10,354 nucleotides of DNA from CAG-791 sp963591995 (GCA_963591995.1 CAVAUJ010000078.1:1-10354), one strand, 5' to 3'; positions 1 through 6,237 are shown, numbered from the stretch's first letter. The notes: generated from the sequence alone by a model not told the origin. A program made the numbers and translations.

Positions 1-16
1 TGCTTCGCAGCGATGT

Positions 17-90
17 GTATGTGTAGCTCAGCTGGATAGAGCGTCTGGCTACGGACCAGAAGGTCGCGAGTTCGAATCTTGTCACATACA
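17..90 (+). tRNA. tRNA-Arg (anticodon ACG)
   Basis: A full cloverleaf folds by eye. The acceptor stem 17-23/83-89 has seven perfect pairs, with discriminator A90. The D stem is 26-29/39-42 with a GG-containing loop. The anticodon stem 44-48/56-60 is perfect, with loop CTACGGA and anticodon ACG at 51-53. The T stem 66-70/78-82 has two G-U pairs and loop TTCGAAT. The variable loop has five bases. CCA is not encoded. A34 is normally deaminated to inosine by TadA, so this tRNA should read CGU, CGC and CGA. A terminator follows eight bases later, so it is the last or only gene of its transcript; its promoter lies outside the window. Confidence 0.97.
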
Positions 91-97
91 GAAGAGA

Positions 98-128
98 AAC
101 CTCCTGCAGGGAACTGCAGGAGGTTTTT
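98..128 (+). terminator. Rho-independent terminator of the tRNA-Arg transcript
   Basis: A perfect 12-bp stem (98-109 with 114-125) closes a GGAA tetraloop and runs into a T tract at 124-128, with a second T run at 134-141. On the minus strand the same hairpin is followed by the weaker TTTCTCTTC, so it may also stop the leftward operon ending at 222. No other terminator is visible for that operon. Confidence 0.93.
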
Positions 129-221
129 GTTGTCTTTTTTTCCGGGAGATTTCCCAACAGGTCGTTTTGCAAATAGCGCAAGGGCCGGCAGAGGAGCTCC
201 GGAGGTATTGCCTTAGAGGGA

Positions 222-707
222 TCAGAGGTATTTGAGAACAGGCGCATCGAGGGCGCCGTCCTCTTTGGTATGCAGGATCATATAGGAGGGGCGGTACCCG
301 GCCTGTCTGGGGCGGCCGAGGCTTCCGGGGTTCAGAATCAGAACGCCGTGCCGTGATTCCTGAATGAGCGGAACATGCGTATGCCCGAAGACGGCAATTT
401 TGCAATGCCTTGTCCGTGCTTCTTTTTCGAGCAGATCCAGGGAAAAGTTCACCTGGTAGAGATGCCCGTGGGTGAGGAAGGCCTTTTCACGGCCGATGGG
501 GACGACCATGGTCCGGGGTGCCATGGATCCGAGATCACAATTGCCGGCCACGTAGAACAGAGGCATGCCGGCAATGCGGGAGAATTCATCCTCGGAGCCT
601 TCGGCGTCGCCGGCGTGGAGGATCATGTCAACCGGCGCTTCCTGTTCCATAACGCGCAGGAAGAGGTCATCGCGCCGATGCGTATCACTGATGAGCAGGA
701 TCTTCAT
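222..707 (-). CDS. yfcE: YfcE/MJ0936-type metallophosphoesterase
   Basis: 161 residues, the usual size for this small single-domain family of two-metal phosphodiesterases (calcineurin-like fold), which cleave generic phosphodiester substrates in vitro and whose natural substrate is mostly unknown. All metal-ligand motifs are present: DTH at D8/H10, GD at 33-34, GNCD at 55-58, THGH at 79-82 and GHTH at 108-111. A conserved NPGS follows near the C-terminus. It is cytoplasmic, with no signal peptide. It is the last gene of the leftward operon, 12 bases after rdgB. Its ribosome site AGGA at 717-720 overlaps the rdgB stop codon (TAAGGA), which suggests coupled translation. The rdgB-yfcE order recurs in Bacillota. 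The family call is firm; the substrate is not known. Confidence 0.95.
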   Translation of the reverse strand: MKILLISDTHRRDDLFLRVMEQEAPVDMILHAGDAEGSEDEFSRIAGMPLFYVAGNCDLGSMAPRTMVVPIGREKAFLTHGHLYQVNFSLDLLEKEARTRHCKIAVFGHTHVPLIQESRHGVLILNPGSLGRPRQAGYRPSYMILHTKEDGALDAPVLKYL

Positions 708-719
708 GAGAGGGGTTCC

Positions 720-1400
720 TTATCTGTCCGGACAATATTTGTCCGCGTAGGCGCGGATGCGATCCATCATGGCCCGGAACGCCTTGCCGCGATGGGAGAT
801 GGCATTCTTCTCTTCTTCGGTCAGCTCCGCGCTGGTTTTGCCGTATTCCGGCAGATAGAAGAAGGGATCATAGCCGAAGCCGTTCTCGCCGCGAATCTCC
901 TGTGCGATCTCACCCTCCATCGTGCCGACCTCAATGAATTCCTCGGCGGCCTGTGCATAGGGGCGGAGCTTGCGGGGGACAACGGCCGAGCAGGCGCAGA
1001 CAAAGCGGGCACTGCGCTCGGAACCGGTCTTGCCCTTGAGCTCGTCCAGAATGTGCTGCATCTTGTCGGTGTAGGGCGTGTCCTTTCCCATATAGCGGGA
1101 GGAAAAGATGCCGGGGGCACCGTTTAAGGCGTCCACCACGAGGCCCGAGTCATCGGAGAGTACAACGCAGGGCAGCGAAGGGTCCAGCGGGAACGAGTCC
1201 GGAGAAGAGGCCAGAATTCTGGCGGCAGCCCAGGACTTGATGGAGGCGTTCTCCTGAAAGGTGATGCCGGTTTCCGGCGGATCGGAAACGATGCCCAGCT
1301 CCTTCGTGCTGGCGACAACGACCTCCGGGTCATCGAGAATCTCGCGGATCTCGCGGATTTTGTCCTGATTGCCGGTGGCGAAAATGATCTGAAGCTTCAT
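720..1400 (-). CDS. rdgB: RdgB/HAM1 XTP/dITP pyrophosphatase
   Basis: This enzyme hydrolyses non-canonical purine triphosphates (dITP, ITP, XTP) to monophosphate and pyrophosphate, keeping deaminated bases out of DNA and RNA. Family motifs appear in order: ATGNQDK at 8-14, ENASIK at 50-55, SDDSGL at 82-87 (catalytic Asp), SRY at 101-103, GFGYDP at 174-179, the AELTEEEKN block at 191-199, and SHRGKA at 202-207. At 226 residues it is longer than the usual 195-205. Most of the excess is a Ser/Pro-rich insertion at about 62-77, between the substrate helix and SDDSGL. GGAG seven bases upstream supports this ATG. It is the middle gene of the operon, 25 bases after the methyltransferase gene and 12 before yfcE. 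Confidence 0.97.
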   Translation of the reverse strand: MKLQIIFATGNQDKIREIREILDDPEVVVASTKELGIVSDPPETGITFQENASIKSWAAARILASSPDSFPLDPSLPCVVLSDDSGLVVDALNGAPGIFSSRYMGKDTPYTDKMQHILDELKGKTGSERSARFVCACSAVVPRKLRPYAQAAEEFIEVGTMEGEIAQEIRGENGFGYDPFFYLPEYGKTSAELTEEEKNAISHRGKAFRAMMDRIRAYADKYCPDR

Positions 1401-1425
1401 GGGAGTACTCCGTTTCTTGGCAGGG

Positions 1426-2568
1426 TCATCTGCTGCGCGGCTTTGGCCCCGGGAACATGTAGAAATACGTCTTCAGCATGCCGTTGTAGATCTTCCGGTT
1501 CTTCTGGCTCCGGATGCCGATGGCCTTCTCGGCGTCCTTGTAGGAGGTAATGACATACATGGACCAGCCGTTGAGGGCCTGAAAGCGCTCGCCCAGCGTA
1601 CGGTAGAGCCGCAGCAAATCCTCGTCCTCGCCCTTTTCGAGGCGCTCGCCGTAGGGCGGATTGGTGATGAGGAAGCCGTAGGGACGCGGATGCGAGAGCT
1701 CCTGCACAGGCCGAACCTGAAAGTGGATGAGCTGCTCTACGCCGGCAAGACGTGCATTCTCCCTTGCCGCATAGATGGCATCGCGGTCGATGTCATAGCC
1801 CTGCAGGTCACACTCGATGTCGGTGTCGATCTCCTCGCGAAGCTCTGCGCGGATCTCCTGCCACAAGGAGGCGGGAAGGAGGTCGGTCCAGTCTTCCGCC
1901 GTAAAGCTCCGGAAGAGGCCGGGGGCAATGTGTGCACTGCGCATGGCAGCCTCGATGAGAAAGGTGCCGGAGCCGCAGAAGGGATCCACCAGCGTCCGGC
2001 CGGGCTTCCAGGGCGTGAGCGAAAGGAGACCGGCGGCCAGATTCTCGGCAATGGGTGCAGCCACCTTGTATTTGCGGTAGCCTCTCTTATGAAGCGAATC
2101 TCCGGTGGTATCGATGGCGACCGTCACGTCGTTTTTTTTCAGAAAAACACGGACAGGATAGGAGGCTCCGTCCTCCGGGAAGAGGGAAAGTCCATAGTGC
2201 GCGCCCATACGGGTCACCATGGCCTTCTTCATAATCGACTGTATGTCCGAGGCGGAGAAGAGCTGCGATTTCACACTGGCTGCCTTTGCGACCCAGAAGC
2301 GGGCATCCTGCGGCAGATATTCTTCCCAGGGGATTGCCTTTGTGCCTTGGAAGAGCTCTTCAAAGCTCTCGGCGTGAAAGGAGCCGACCTTGAGGAGAAT
2401 GCGCTCCGGCGTCCGGAGACAGAGATTGGCGCGCACAATGGCCTCCGCGTCTCCGGCAAAGGTGACGCGGCCGTCGTCCACCTGCGTGATCTCGTAGCCA
2501 AGGTCATAGATTTCGTTTTTCACAACGCTCTCGAGGCCGAAATGGCAGGGAGCGATCAGTTCATACAT
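1426..2568 (-). CDS. rlmL: THUMP-domain class I SAM-dependent RNA methyltransferase (RlmL/YpsC family)
   Basis: Methylates structured RNA, most likely a guanine in 23S rRNA. The family covers E. coli RlmL-type and Bacillus YpsC-type enzymes, so the exact target is not settled. From ATG 2568 the protein has 380 residues. The N-terminus is a ferredoxin-like plus THUMP RNA-binding half (to about 155), followed by HKRGYRK at 160-166. The Rossmann methylase domain has SAM motif I DPFCGSGTF at 195-203 and catalytic NPPYGERL at 303-310. ATG codons at 2589, 2580 and 2568 are in frame. 2568 is preferred because the protein then begins like its relatives (MYELIAPCHFGLE) and because a promoter -10 box covers 2588-2593. 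No good ribosome site precedes any of the three. It is the first gene of the operon with rdgB and yfcE. Confidence 0.93.
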   Translation of the reverse strand: MYELIAPCHFGLESVVKNEIYDLGYEITQVDDGRVTFAGDAEAIVRANLCLRTPERILLKVGSFHAESFEELFQGTKAIPWEEYLPQDARFWVAKAASVKSQLFSASDIQSIMKKAMVTRMGAHYGLSLFPEDGASYPVRVFLKKNDVTVAIDTTGDSLHKRGYRKYKVAAPIAENLAAGLLSLTPWKPGRTLVDPFCGSGTFLIEAAMRSAHIAPGLFRSFTAEDWTDLLPASLWQEIRAELREEIDTDIECDLQGYDIDRDAIYAARENARLAGVEQLIHFQVRPVQELSHPRPYGFLITNPPYGERLEKGEDEDLLRLYRTLGERFQALNGWSMYVITSYKDAEKAIGIRSQKNRKIYNGMLKTYFYMFPGPKPRSR

Positions 2569-2587
2569 TTGTCTTTGCATAGGCTTC

Positions 2588-2616
2588 ATTATAGGGAGAA
2601 TGAGGAAAAAAGACAA
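2588..2616 (-). promoter_or_regulatory. Sigma-A-type promoter of the rlmL-rdgB-yfcE operon
   Basis: On the minus strand, TTGTCT (2616-2611), a 17-base spacer and a perfect TATAAT (2593-2588). The predicted transcript start is near 2580, leaving at most about 12 bases before ATG 2568, or none if ATG 2580 is used. The box lies downstream of the gdhA terminator, so the operon is separately transcribed. Confidence 0.8.
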
Positions 2617-2650
2617 CGGACACGGAAGAGTTGCTAAATGGTTAAACCAA

Positions 2651-2691
2651 AATATAAAAGAGGAGCAAAAGCCGCGGACGGCTCTTGCTCC
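2651..2691 (-). terminator. Terminator of gdhA
   Basis: A 13-bp stem (2679-2691 with 2662-2674) closes a four-base loop and is followed on the minus strand by TCTTTTATATT. In the minus-strand RNA the only non-Watson-Crick pair is G-U; on the plus strand the same position would be an A-C mismatch. The polarity therefore fits gdhA, whose stop codon is about 78 bases upstream. Confidence 0.92.
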
Positions 2692-2769
2692 TTCTGAAAA
2701 AACAGATTCCTGAAATTCTGTATTGCCGCAAACGGAAAAAGCAATGTGCGGCAAGATATGCGGAAAGGC

Positions 2770-4116
2770 TTATACGTTGCCCTGTGCCAGCATGGCATCG
2801 GCAACCTTTTCGAAGCCGGCGATGTTCGCGCCGGTCACGAAGTCGCCCTCATGGCCGTATCTTGCGGCAGCATCAGCCACCTTGGTGTAGATGCCTGCCA
2901 TGATGTCCTTGAGCTTGCCGTCAACCTCCTCAAAGGTCCAGGAAAGACGCTCGGAGTTCTGGCTCATCTCGAGAGCGGATACCGCAACGCCGCCTGCATT
3001 GGCAGCCTTTGCCGGCATGTACAGGAAGCCGTTGTCCCGGCGAGCCTGGTCGTAGGTGTCGATGGCATCTGCGTCAGAGGGCATGTTGGCACCCTCGGCG
3101 ACGCACCAGCAGCCGTTGGCGATGAGGGTCTTGGCTGCCTCACCATTGATCTCATTCTGCGTAGCGCAGGGAAGAGCGATGTCGCAGGCAACGCCCCAGG
3201 GCTTTTCGCCCTCATAGTAGGTGGCACCGGCAACCTGCTCGGCGTACTCCTTGATCCGTCCGCGGTGTCCGTTCTTGATGTCCATGACGACATCCAGCTT
3301 GATTCCGTCGGGATCGTAGACGTAGCCGTTGGAATCGGAGCAGGTAACGGGCTTTGCACCCAGCTGCTGCAGCTTCTGGATGGCGTACTGTGCAACGTTT
3401 CCGGAGCCGGAGAGGACAACGGTCTTGCCCTCGAGAGACTTGCCGGCACCCTTGACCATCTCATCGGTGATGTATACAAGGCCGTAGCCGGTTGCCTCGG
3501 GACGAGCCAGGGAACCGCCGAAGCTCAGGCCCTTTCCGGTGAGCACGCCCTCATAGAGGCCGGTGAGTCTCTTGTACTGTCCGTAGAGGTAGCCGATCTC
3601 ACGGCCGCCAACACCGATATCGCCGGCAGGAACGTCCGTGTCGGCACCGATGTAGCGGACCAGCTCGGTCATGAAGCTCTGGCAGAAGCGCATGACCTCT
3701 GCATCGGACTTGCCCTTGGGATCAAAATCCGAGCCGCCCTTGCCGCCGCCGATGGGAAGGCCGGTCAGGGAATTCTTAAAGATCTGCTCGAAGCCGAGGA
3801 ACTTCAGAATAGACTGGTTTACCGAAGGATGGAAGCGAAGGCCTCCCTTGTAGGGGCCGATGGCGGAATTGAACTGAACGCGGTAGCCGAGGTTCACCTG
3901 CTGAACGCCCTTGTCATCTACCCACGGAACGCGGAATGTAATGATGCGCTCGGGCTCTGTCAGACGCTCCAGAAGAGAATTCTTACGATAAACCTCTTCG
4001 TTGGCCTCAACGATGGGAGCCAGTGTATCCAGAATTCTCTTTGCTGCCTCCAGAAATTCGGGTTCGTATGCGTGCTTGTCTACCAGGCGTGCATACACTT
4101 CCTCAACATATGACAT
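2770..4116 (-). CDS. gdhA: Glutamate dehydrogenase, probably NADP-specific
   Basis: Interconverts 2-oxoglutarate, ammonia and NAD(P)H with L-glutamate in the cytoplasm, the low-affinity route of ammonium assimilation. At 448 residues it matches the hexameric bacterial enzymes. Active-site residues known from Clostridium symbiosum GDH are all present, one residue shifted or nearly so: K90 (PYKGG), K114, K126 (GGGKGGSD), D166 (PAGDIG) and S380. The Rossmann nucleotide loop is GSGNVA at 237-242. The following CSDSNG (259-264) resembles the NADP-type E. coli enzyme more than the NAD-type clostridial one, so NADP is inferred. Start: AGGAGG eight bases before ATG 4116; the in-frame extension upstream is unlike the family. 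It follows asnA, another ammonia-fixing gene, and has a separate terminator on each side. Confidence 0.97.
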   Translation of the reverse strand: MSYVEEVYARLVDKHAYEPEFLEAAKRILDTLAPIVEANEEVYRKNSLLERLTEPERIITFRVPWVDDKGVQQVNLGYRVQFNSAIGPYKGGLRFHPSVNQSILKFLGFEQIFKNSLTGLPIGGGKGGSDFDPKGKSDAEVMRFCQSFMTELVRYIGADTDVPAGDIGVGGREIGYLYGQYKRLTGLYEGVLTGKGLSFGGSLARPEATGYGLVYITDEMVKGAGKSLEGKTVVLSGSGNVAQYAIQKLQQLGAKPVTCSDSNGYVYDPDGIKLDVVMDIKNGHRGRIKEYAEQVAGATYYEGEKPWGVACDIALPCATQNEINGEAAKTLIANGCWCVAEGANMPSDADAIDTYDQARRDNGFLYMPAKAANAGGVAVSALEMSQNSERLSWTFEEVDGKLKDIMAGIYTKVADAAARYGHEGDFVTGANIAGFEKVADAMLAQGNV

Positions 4117-4306
4117 AGTTCCTTCCTCCTGTTCATTCATGTCGCAGAAATGCATTGTGTACGGTTGCGGTGTGTCCTGCATACACGAAGGCCTGCAGGA
4201 CGAGCTCCCTTGCACGCCGAAATGATCTCCGATCCGCTGCAGCGGAGGCCGGATACGGGAAACGATGTACCGGCGAGCGCAGCTGTGATCGTGTATAACT
4301 GTATAC
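4117..4306 (-). promoter_or_regulatory. Structured leader region of gdhA
   Basis: About 190 non-coding bases precede gdhA. On the minus strand it contains an 8-bp hairpin GTCCTGCA/TGCAGGAC (4201-4194 with 4181-4174, 12-base loop) and a 5-bp TGCA-loop hairpin at 4246-4233. In the second, CTCCG can pair instead with a CGGAG just downstream. I could not place a convincing -35/-10 pair, so gdhA may have a non-canonical promoter here or be reached by readthrough from asnA. No known riboswitch class is recognised. Confidence 0.4.
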
Positions 4307-4307
4307 A
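4292..4307. promoter_or_regulatory. Perfect dyad TGTATA-N4-TATACA, possible operator
   Basis: A 16-bp inverted repeat with a four-base centre lies immediately downstream of the asnA terminator T run and about 175 bases before the gdhA start. Its size and A/T-rich arms suit a dimeric repressor such as a GntR-family protein, but no regulator gene is in the window. It could also be an extension of the terminator region. Confidence 0.4.
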
Positions 4308-4346
4308 AAAACCACCTCTTGCATTATACGTGCTGCAAAGAGGTGG
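4307..4346 (-). terminator. Terminator of asnA
   Basis: On the minus strand CCACCTCTT(T)GCA (4346-4334) pairs with TGCAAGAGGTGG (4323-4312), a 12-bp stem with one bulged T and a ten-base loop. TTTTT (4311-4307) follows. The stem begins about 33 bases after the asnA stop codon. Confidence 0.92.
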
Positions 4347-4378
4347 GACAAGTATTTTTATGCGAAGGAAAAGCCGCG

Positions 4379-5389
4379 TCAGAGCAGCTGGATGCCGTGC
4401 TGCAGGCACTCCTTTGTGATCTCCTCGGGCCAGAGAGAGCATTGCACCTCTCCGATGTGGGCCTTGCGCAGGAAGAACATGCAGATCCGGGACTGCCCGA
4501 TGCCGCCGCCGATGGTGTAGGGCAGCTCGCCGCTGAGGATGGCTTTCTGGAAGGGCAGCTGTGCGCGGTCCGTGCAGCCGGCTTTTTCGAGCTGCTCGGC
4601 CAAAGAGACCTCATCCACCCGGATGCCCATGGACGAGAGCTCCAGAGCAATGTCCAGAACGGGATAGTAGACGAGAATGTCGGCATTGAGTGCCCAGTCG
4701 TCATAGTCCGGCGCGCGGCCGTCGTGGGGCTTTCCGTTCTCGAGCTTATCGCCGATCTGCATGACGCAGACCGCTCCCTTTGCCCGGGTGATGTGGTACT
4801 CCCGCTCCTTCGGCGTGTATTCCGGGAACATTTCCTCGAGCTCGGACGTTGTAATAAAGAAGATATCGTCCGGCAGAATCTCGGAAATATAGTCATACCG
4901 GATGGACATGTACTTCTCGGTCTTGCGCAGCACATGGTACACGCTGCGGACCACGGATTGGAGTGTGTCGAGGGTGCGGTCCTCCCGGCGGATGACCTTT
5001 TCCCAATCCCATTGATCCACATAGATGGAATGAATGTTGTCGGTGATCTCATCCCGGCGGATGGCACTCATATCCGTGTAGAGGCCCTCGCCGACGGAAA
5101 AGCCGTATTTTTGAAGTGCGTAGCGCTTCCACTTGGCCAGAGACTGTACGACCTCGGCCTCCCGTCCGTCCTGCTCCAGAATATCGAAGGCAACCGGGCG
5201 TTCCACCCCGTTGAGGTTATCGTTCAGGCCGGAGGCGGGATCCACGAACAGCGGCGCGGAAACGCGCAGCAGATTCAGCCGCTCTGCCAGCATATTCTGA
5301 AAGAAGTCCTTTACGACCTTAATGGCAATCTGCGTTTCATGCAGGTTCAGGGCGGATGCATAGCCCTTCGGGATGGTTAAATGTTCCAT
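4379..5389 (-). CDS. asnA: Aspartate-ammonia ligase (asparagine synthetase A)
   Basis: Makes L-asparagine from L-aspartate, ammonia and ATP through an aspartyl-adenylate. It is a cytoplasmic homodimer with a class II aminoacyl-tRNA synthetase fold. The length of 336 residues matches the family (about 330). Conserved blocks are visible: the LRVSAPLFVDPASG segment from residue 41, AKWKRYAL at 85-92, GLYTDMSAIRRDE at 102-114, SIYVDQWDWEKVI at 121-133, APDYDDW at 226-232, and the ATP-binding GGGIGQSR at 294-301. AGAGG lies five bases before ATG 5389. A promoter lies 36-64 bases upstream, leaving a leader of only about 28 bases, too short for the T-box that controls many Bacillota Asn genes. It is followed by its own terminator and then gdhA. 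Confidence 0.98.
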   Translation of the reverse strand: MEHLTIPKGYASALNLHETQIAIKVVKDFFQNMLAERLNLLRVSAPLFVDPASGLNDNLNGVERPVAFDILEQDGREAEVVQSLAKWKRYALQKYGFSVGEGLYTDMSAIRRDEITDNIHSIYVDQWDWEKVIRREDRTLDTLQSVVRSVYHVLRKTEKYMSIRYDYISEILPDDIFFITTSELEEMFPEYTPKEREYHITRAKGAVCVMQIGDKLENGKPHDGRAPDYDDWALNADILVYYPVLDIALELSSMGIRVDEVSLAEQLEKAGCTDRAQLPFQKAILSGELPYTIGGGIGQSRICMFFLRKAHIGEVQCSLWPEEITKECLQHGIQLL

Positions 5390-5424
5390 GTGTGCCTCTT
5401 TTCTCTTTTATTCAAACTGTAAAT

Positions 5425-5453
5425 ATTAAAGCGCATTCAGGGGCGGTTTTCAA
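5425..5453 (-). promoter_or_regulatory. Promoter of asnA
   Basis: On the minus strand TTGAAA (5453-5448), a 17-base spacer and TTTAAT (5430-5425), each box one mismatch from consensus. It is well placed for transcription starting near 5418, ahead of the asnA ribosome site. Confidence 0.8.
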
Positions 5454-5613
5454 GATTTCCGTGACGGCGCATCTTCGCACGGAACGAGAGTGCCCCCCTG
5501 ATCCGGACATTCTCCGCCACCCTGCCGCTTGGCGGGCGGCTGAGCTGCATCGTGACGTGAAAAGTGGACAAAACATGATGGCTAACCGCCGGGAAAAATG
5601 GGAAATTACTCCA
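5454..5613. other. Divergent intergenic segment with no identified gene
   Basis: Together with the promoters and leader on either side this forms a gene-free stretch of about 410 bases (5390-5802) between divergent asnA and the HPr-like gene. Within 5454-5613 I see only short GC-rich hairpin potential (for example GCCGC/GCGGC near 5522-5538) and no credible ORF, repeat or RNA gene. Confidence 0.5.
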
Positions 5614-5641
5614 TTTACATTTGCACGGCTGCGAATATAAT
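5614..5641 (+). promoter_or_regulatory. Promoter of the HPr-like gene, bracketed by an inverted repeat
   Basis: TTTACA (5614-5619), a 16-base spacer and a perfect TATAAT (5636-5641). An inverted repeat TTGCAC (5621-5626) / GTGCAA (5645-5650) flanks the -10 box, with arm centres 24 bases apart, and could be an operator. The predicted RNA start near 5648 gives a leader of about 155 bases before ATG 5803. Confidence 0.75.
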
Positions 5642-5708
5642 AGGGTGCAATTCTTGAGCTTAGCAGGTTTCTTGCAGAAGGAGAGGGAGCTCTGCGGGAT
5701 CCCTGCAA

Positions 5709-5798
5709 ATGGACAGCGAGAGAAGAATAGTAGCCAAAATTTGCCTGGTCATGCATGCCGCAGATACCGAAGGCGCGGCAGAGTGCGAAAGGAGGTAA
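5709..5798 (+). CDS. Possible 29-codon leader ORF upstream of the HPr-like gene
   Basis: An ATG at 5709 opens 29 codons ending at TAA 5796-5798, beginning MDSERRIV and ending ECERR. The last two codons (AGG AGG) and the stop are the ribosome-binding site of the following gene, a layout seen in translational coupling. Against it, the nearest purine-rich site (AAGGAG near 5678-5683) is about 25 bases upstream. It would come close only if TTGCAG (5672-5677) pairs with CTGCAA (5703-5708). No similarity is recognised. It may be just an open frame. Confidence 0.25.
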   Translation: MDSERRIVAKICLVMHAADTEGAAECERR

Positions 5799-5802
5799 AA
5801 CT

Positions 5803-6042
5803 ATGAGAACGAGCAGAAAGATTATGTTGGCACCGCAGGATGTACAGGAATTCGTCCATGCCGCCGAACATTGCGATTTTGACGTGGACATTGCCAATGA
5901 CAGCTACGGACGCTACGTTGTGGATGCGAAGTCCTTTCTGGGTGTGATGGGACTCGATCTGGGCGGATGTCTTGTGGTTTCTTACAACGGATACGACGAA
6001 GCGTTCGAGGAGTACCTGAGCAGCAAGCGGATTGCGGTATAG
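5803..6042 (+). CDS. HPr-like protein without the active-site histidine (Crh-like)
   Basis: 79 residues with the core of the HPr phosphocarrier fold. A first strand and a helix (about 13-24) are followed by YVVDAKSFLGVMGLDL at 38-53. This closely matches the HPr segment around regulatory Ser46 (KSIMGVMSL), so S44 would be the HPr-kinase site. The loop that holds His15 in HPr (G-x-H-A-R-P) is missing. The region is about five residues shorter and H19 and H23 lie inside the helix, so it should not accept phosphate from enzyme I. Bacillus Crh is the known precedent for an HPr with only the Ser site. AAAGGAGG at 5788-5795 lies seven bases before ATG 5803. No PTS genes are nearby. The fold is fairly sure; a regulatory role is inferred. 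Confidence 0.78.
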   Translation: MRTSRKIMLAPQDVQEFVHAAEHCDFDVDIANDSYGRYVVDAKSFLGVMGLDLGGCLVVSYNGYDEAFEEYLSSKRIAV

Positions 6043-6053
6043 GATCCCGTTGG

Positions 6054-6155
6054 AGACAAAGGAACACTGCGGACAAAGGAACGCTGCAGACAGAAGAATT
6101 CTGCAGATAAGAGAACTCTGCGGACAAAAGAGTTCTTCAGACAACAGAACAAAGG
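6054..6155. repeat. Six tandem copies of a 17-bp repeat
   Basis: Copies start at 6054, 6071, 6088, 6105, 6122 and 6139, with consensus RGACAAARGAACTCTGC. Copies 1 and 2 agree at 15 of 17 bases; copy 6 matches only in its first 12. The period is not a multiple of three and the array begins 11 bases after the HPr-like stop codon, so it is non-coding. The cores of copies 4 and 5 are complementary (AGAACTC 6112-6118 with GAGTTCT 6130-6136), giving a 7-bp hairpin with an 11-base loop. Confidence 0.88.
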
Positions 6156-6162
6156 GCACAGA

Positions 6163-6203
6163 AAAGGGCAGGCGGACTCTGTAACAGGGTCCGCCTGCCC
6201 TTT
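6163..6203 (+). terminator. Terminator-like hairpin after the HPr-like gene
   Basis: A perfect 15-bp stem (6163-6177 with 6189-6203) encloses an 11-base loop. The stem ends in AAA/TTT, but only TTTCT follows, so the U tract is short in both directions. It separates the HPr-like gene and the 17-bp array from the helicase gene. Confidence 0.75.
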
Positions 6204-6222
6204 CTGCGCCGGGACCTCGCTG

Positions 6223-6231
6223 TGATAGAAT
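6223..6231 (+). promoter_or_regulatory. Extended -10 promoter candidate for the nuclease-helicase
   Basis: TG-A-TAGAAT (6223-6231) is an extended -10 element one mismatch from TATAAT, with no good -35 box. It would start transcription near 6238, the A of the ATG, giving a leaderless mRNA. Confidence 0.45.
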
Positions 6232-6237
6232 AACGGT

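Noticed and set aside
2569..2754. N-terminal extension of the methyltransferase to ATG 2754
   Set aside because: The added 62 residues resemble no THUMP methyltransferase N-terminus and would run across a near-consensus promoter and the gdhA terminator.
2746..4113. Long plus-strand open frames opposite gdhA, and likewise opposite rlmL (1399-2637), asnA (4319-5380) and rdgB/yfcE (375-1127)
   Set aside because: Each shadows a convincing minus-strand enzyme and has no motif of its own. The shared pattern reflects avoidance of TTA, CTA and TCA codons.
4117..4308. N-terminal extension of glutamate dehydrogenase to ATG 4308
   Set aside because: ATG 4116 has an ideal AGGAGG site and gives the family length; the extension spans hairpins and has no similarity to the family.
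5390..5424. T-box leader upstream of asnA
   Set aside because: The predicted leader is only about 28 bases and contains no T-box sequence or antiterminator.
5412..5897. A 161-codon minus-strand open frame over the HPr-like promoter region
   Set aside because: It overlaps the HPr-like gene and both divergent promoters, has no ribosome site and no recognisable domain.
6054..6155. CRISPR array
   Set aside because: The units are directly adjacent 17-mers with no spacers, and no cas genes are present. The Cas4-like domain nearby is part of a helicase fusion.
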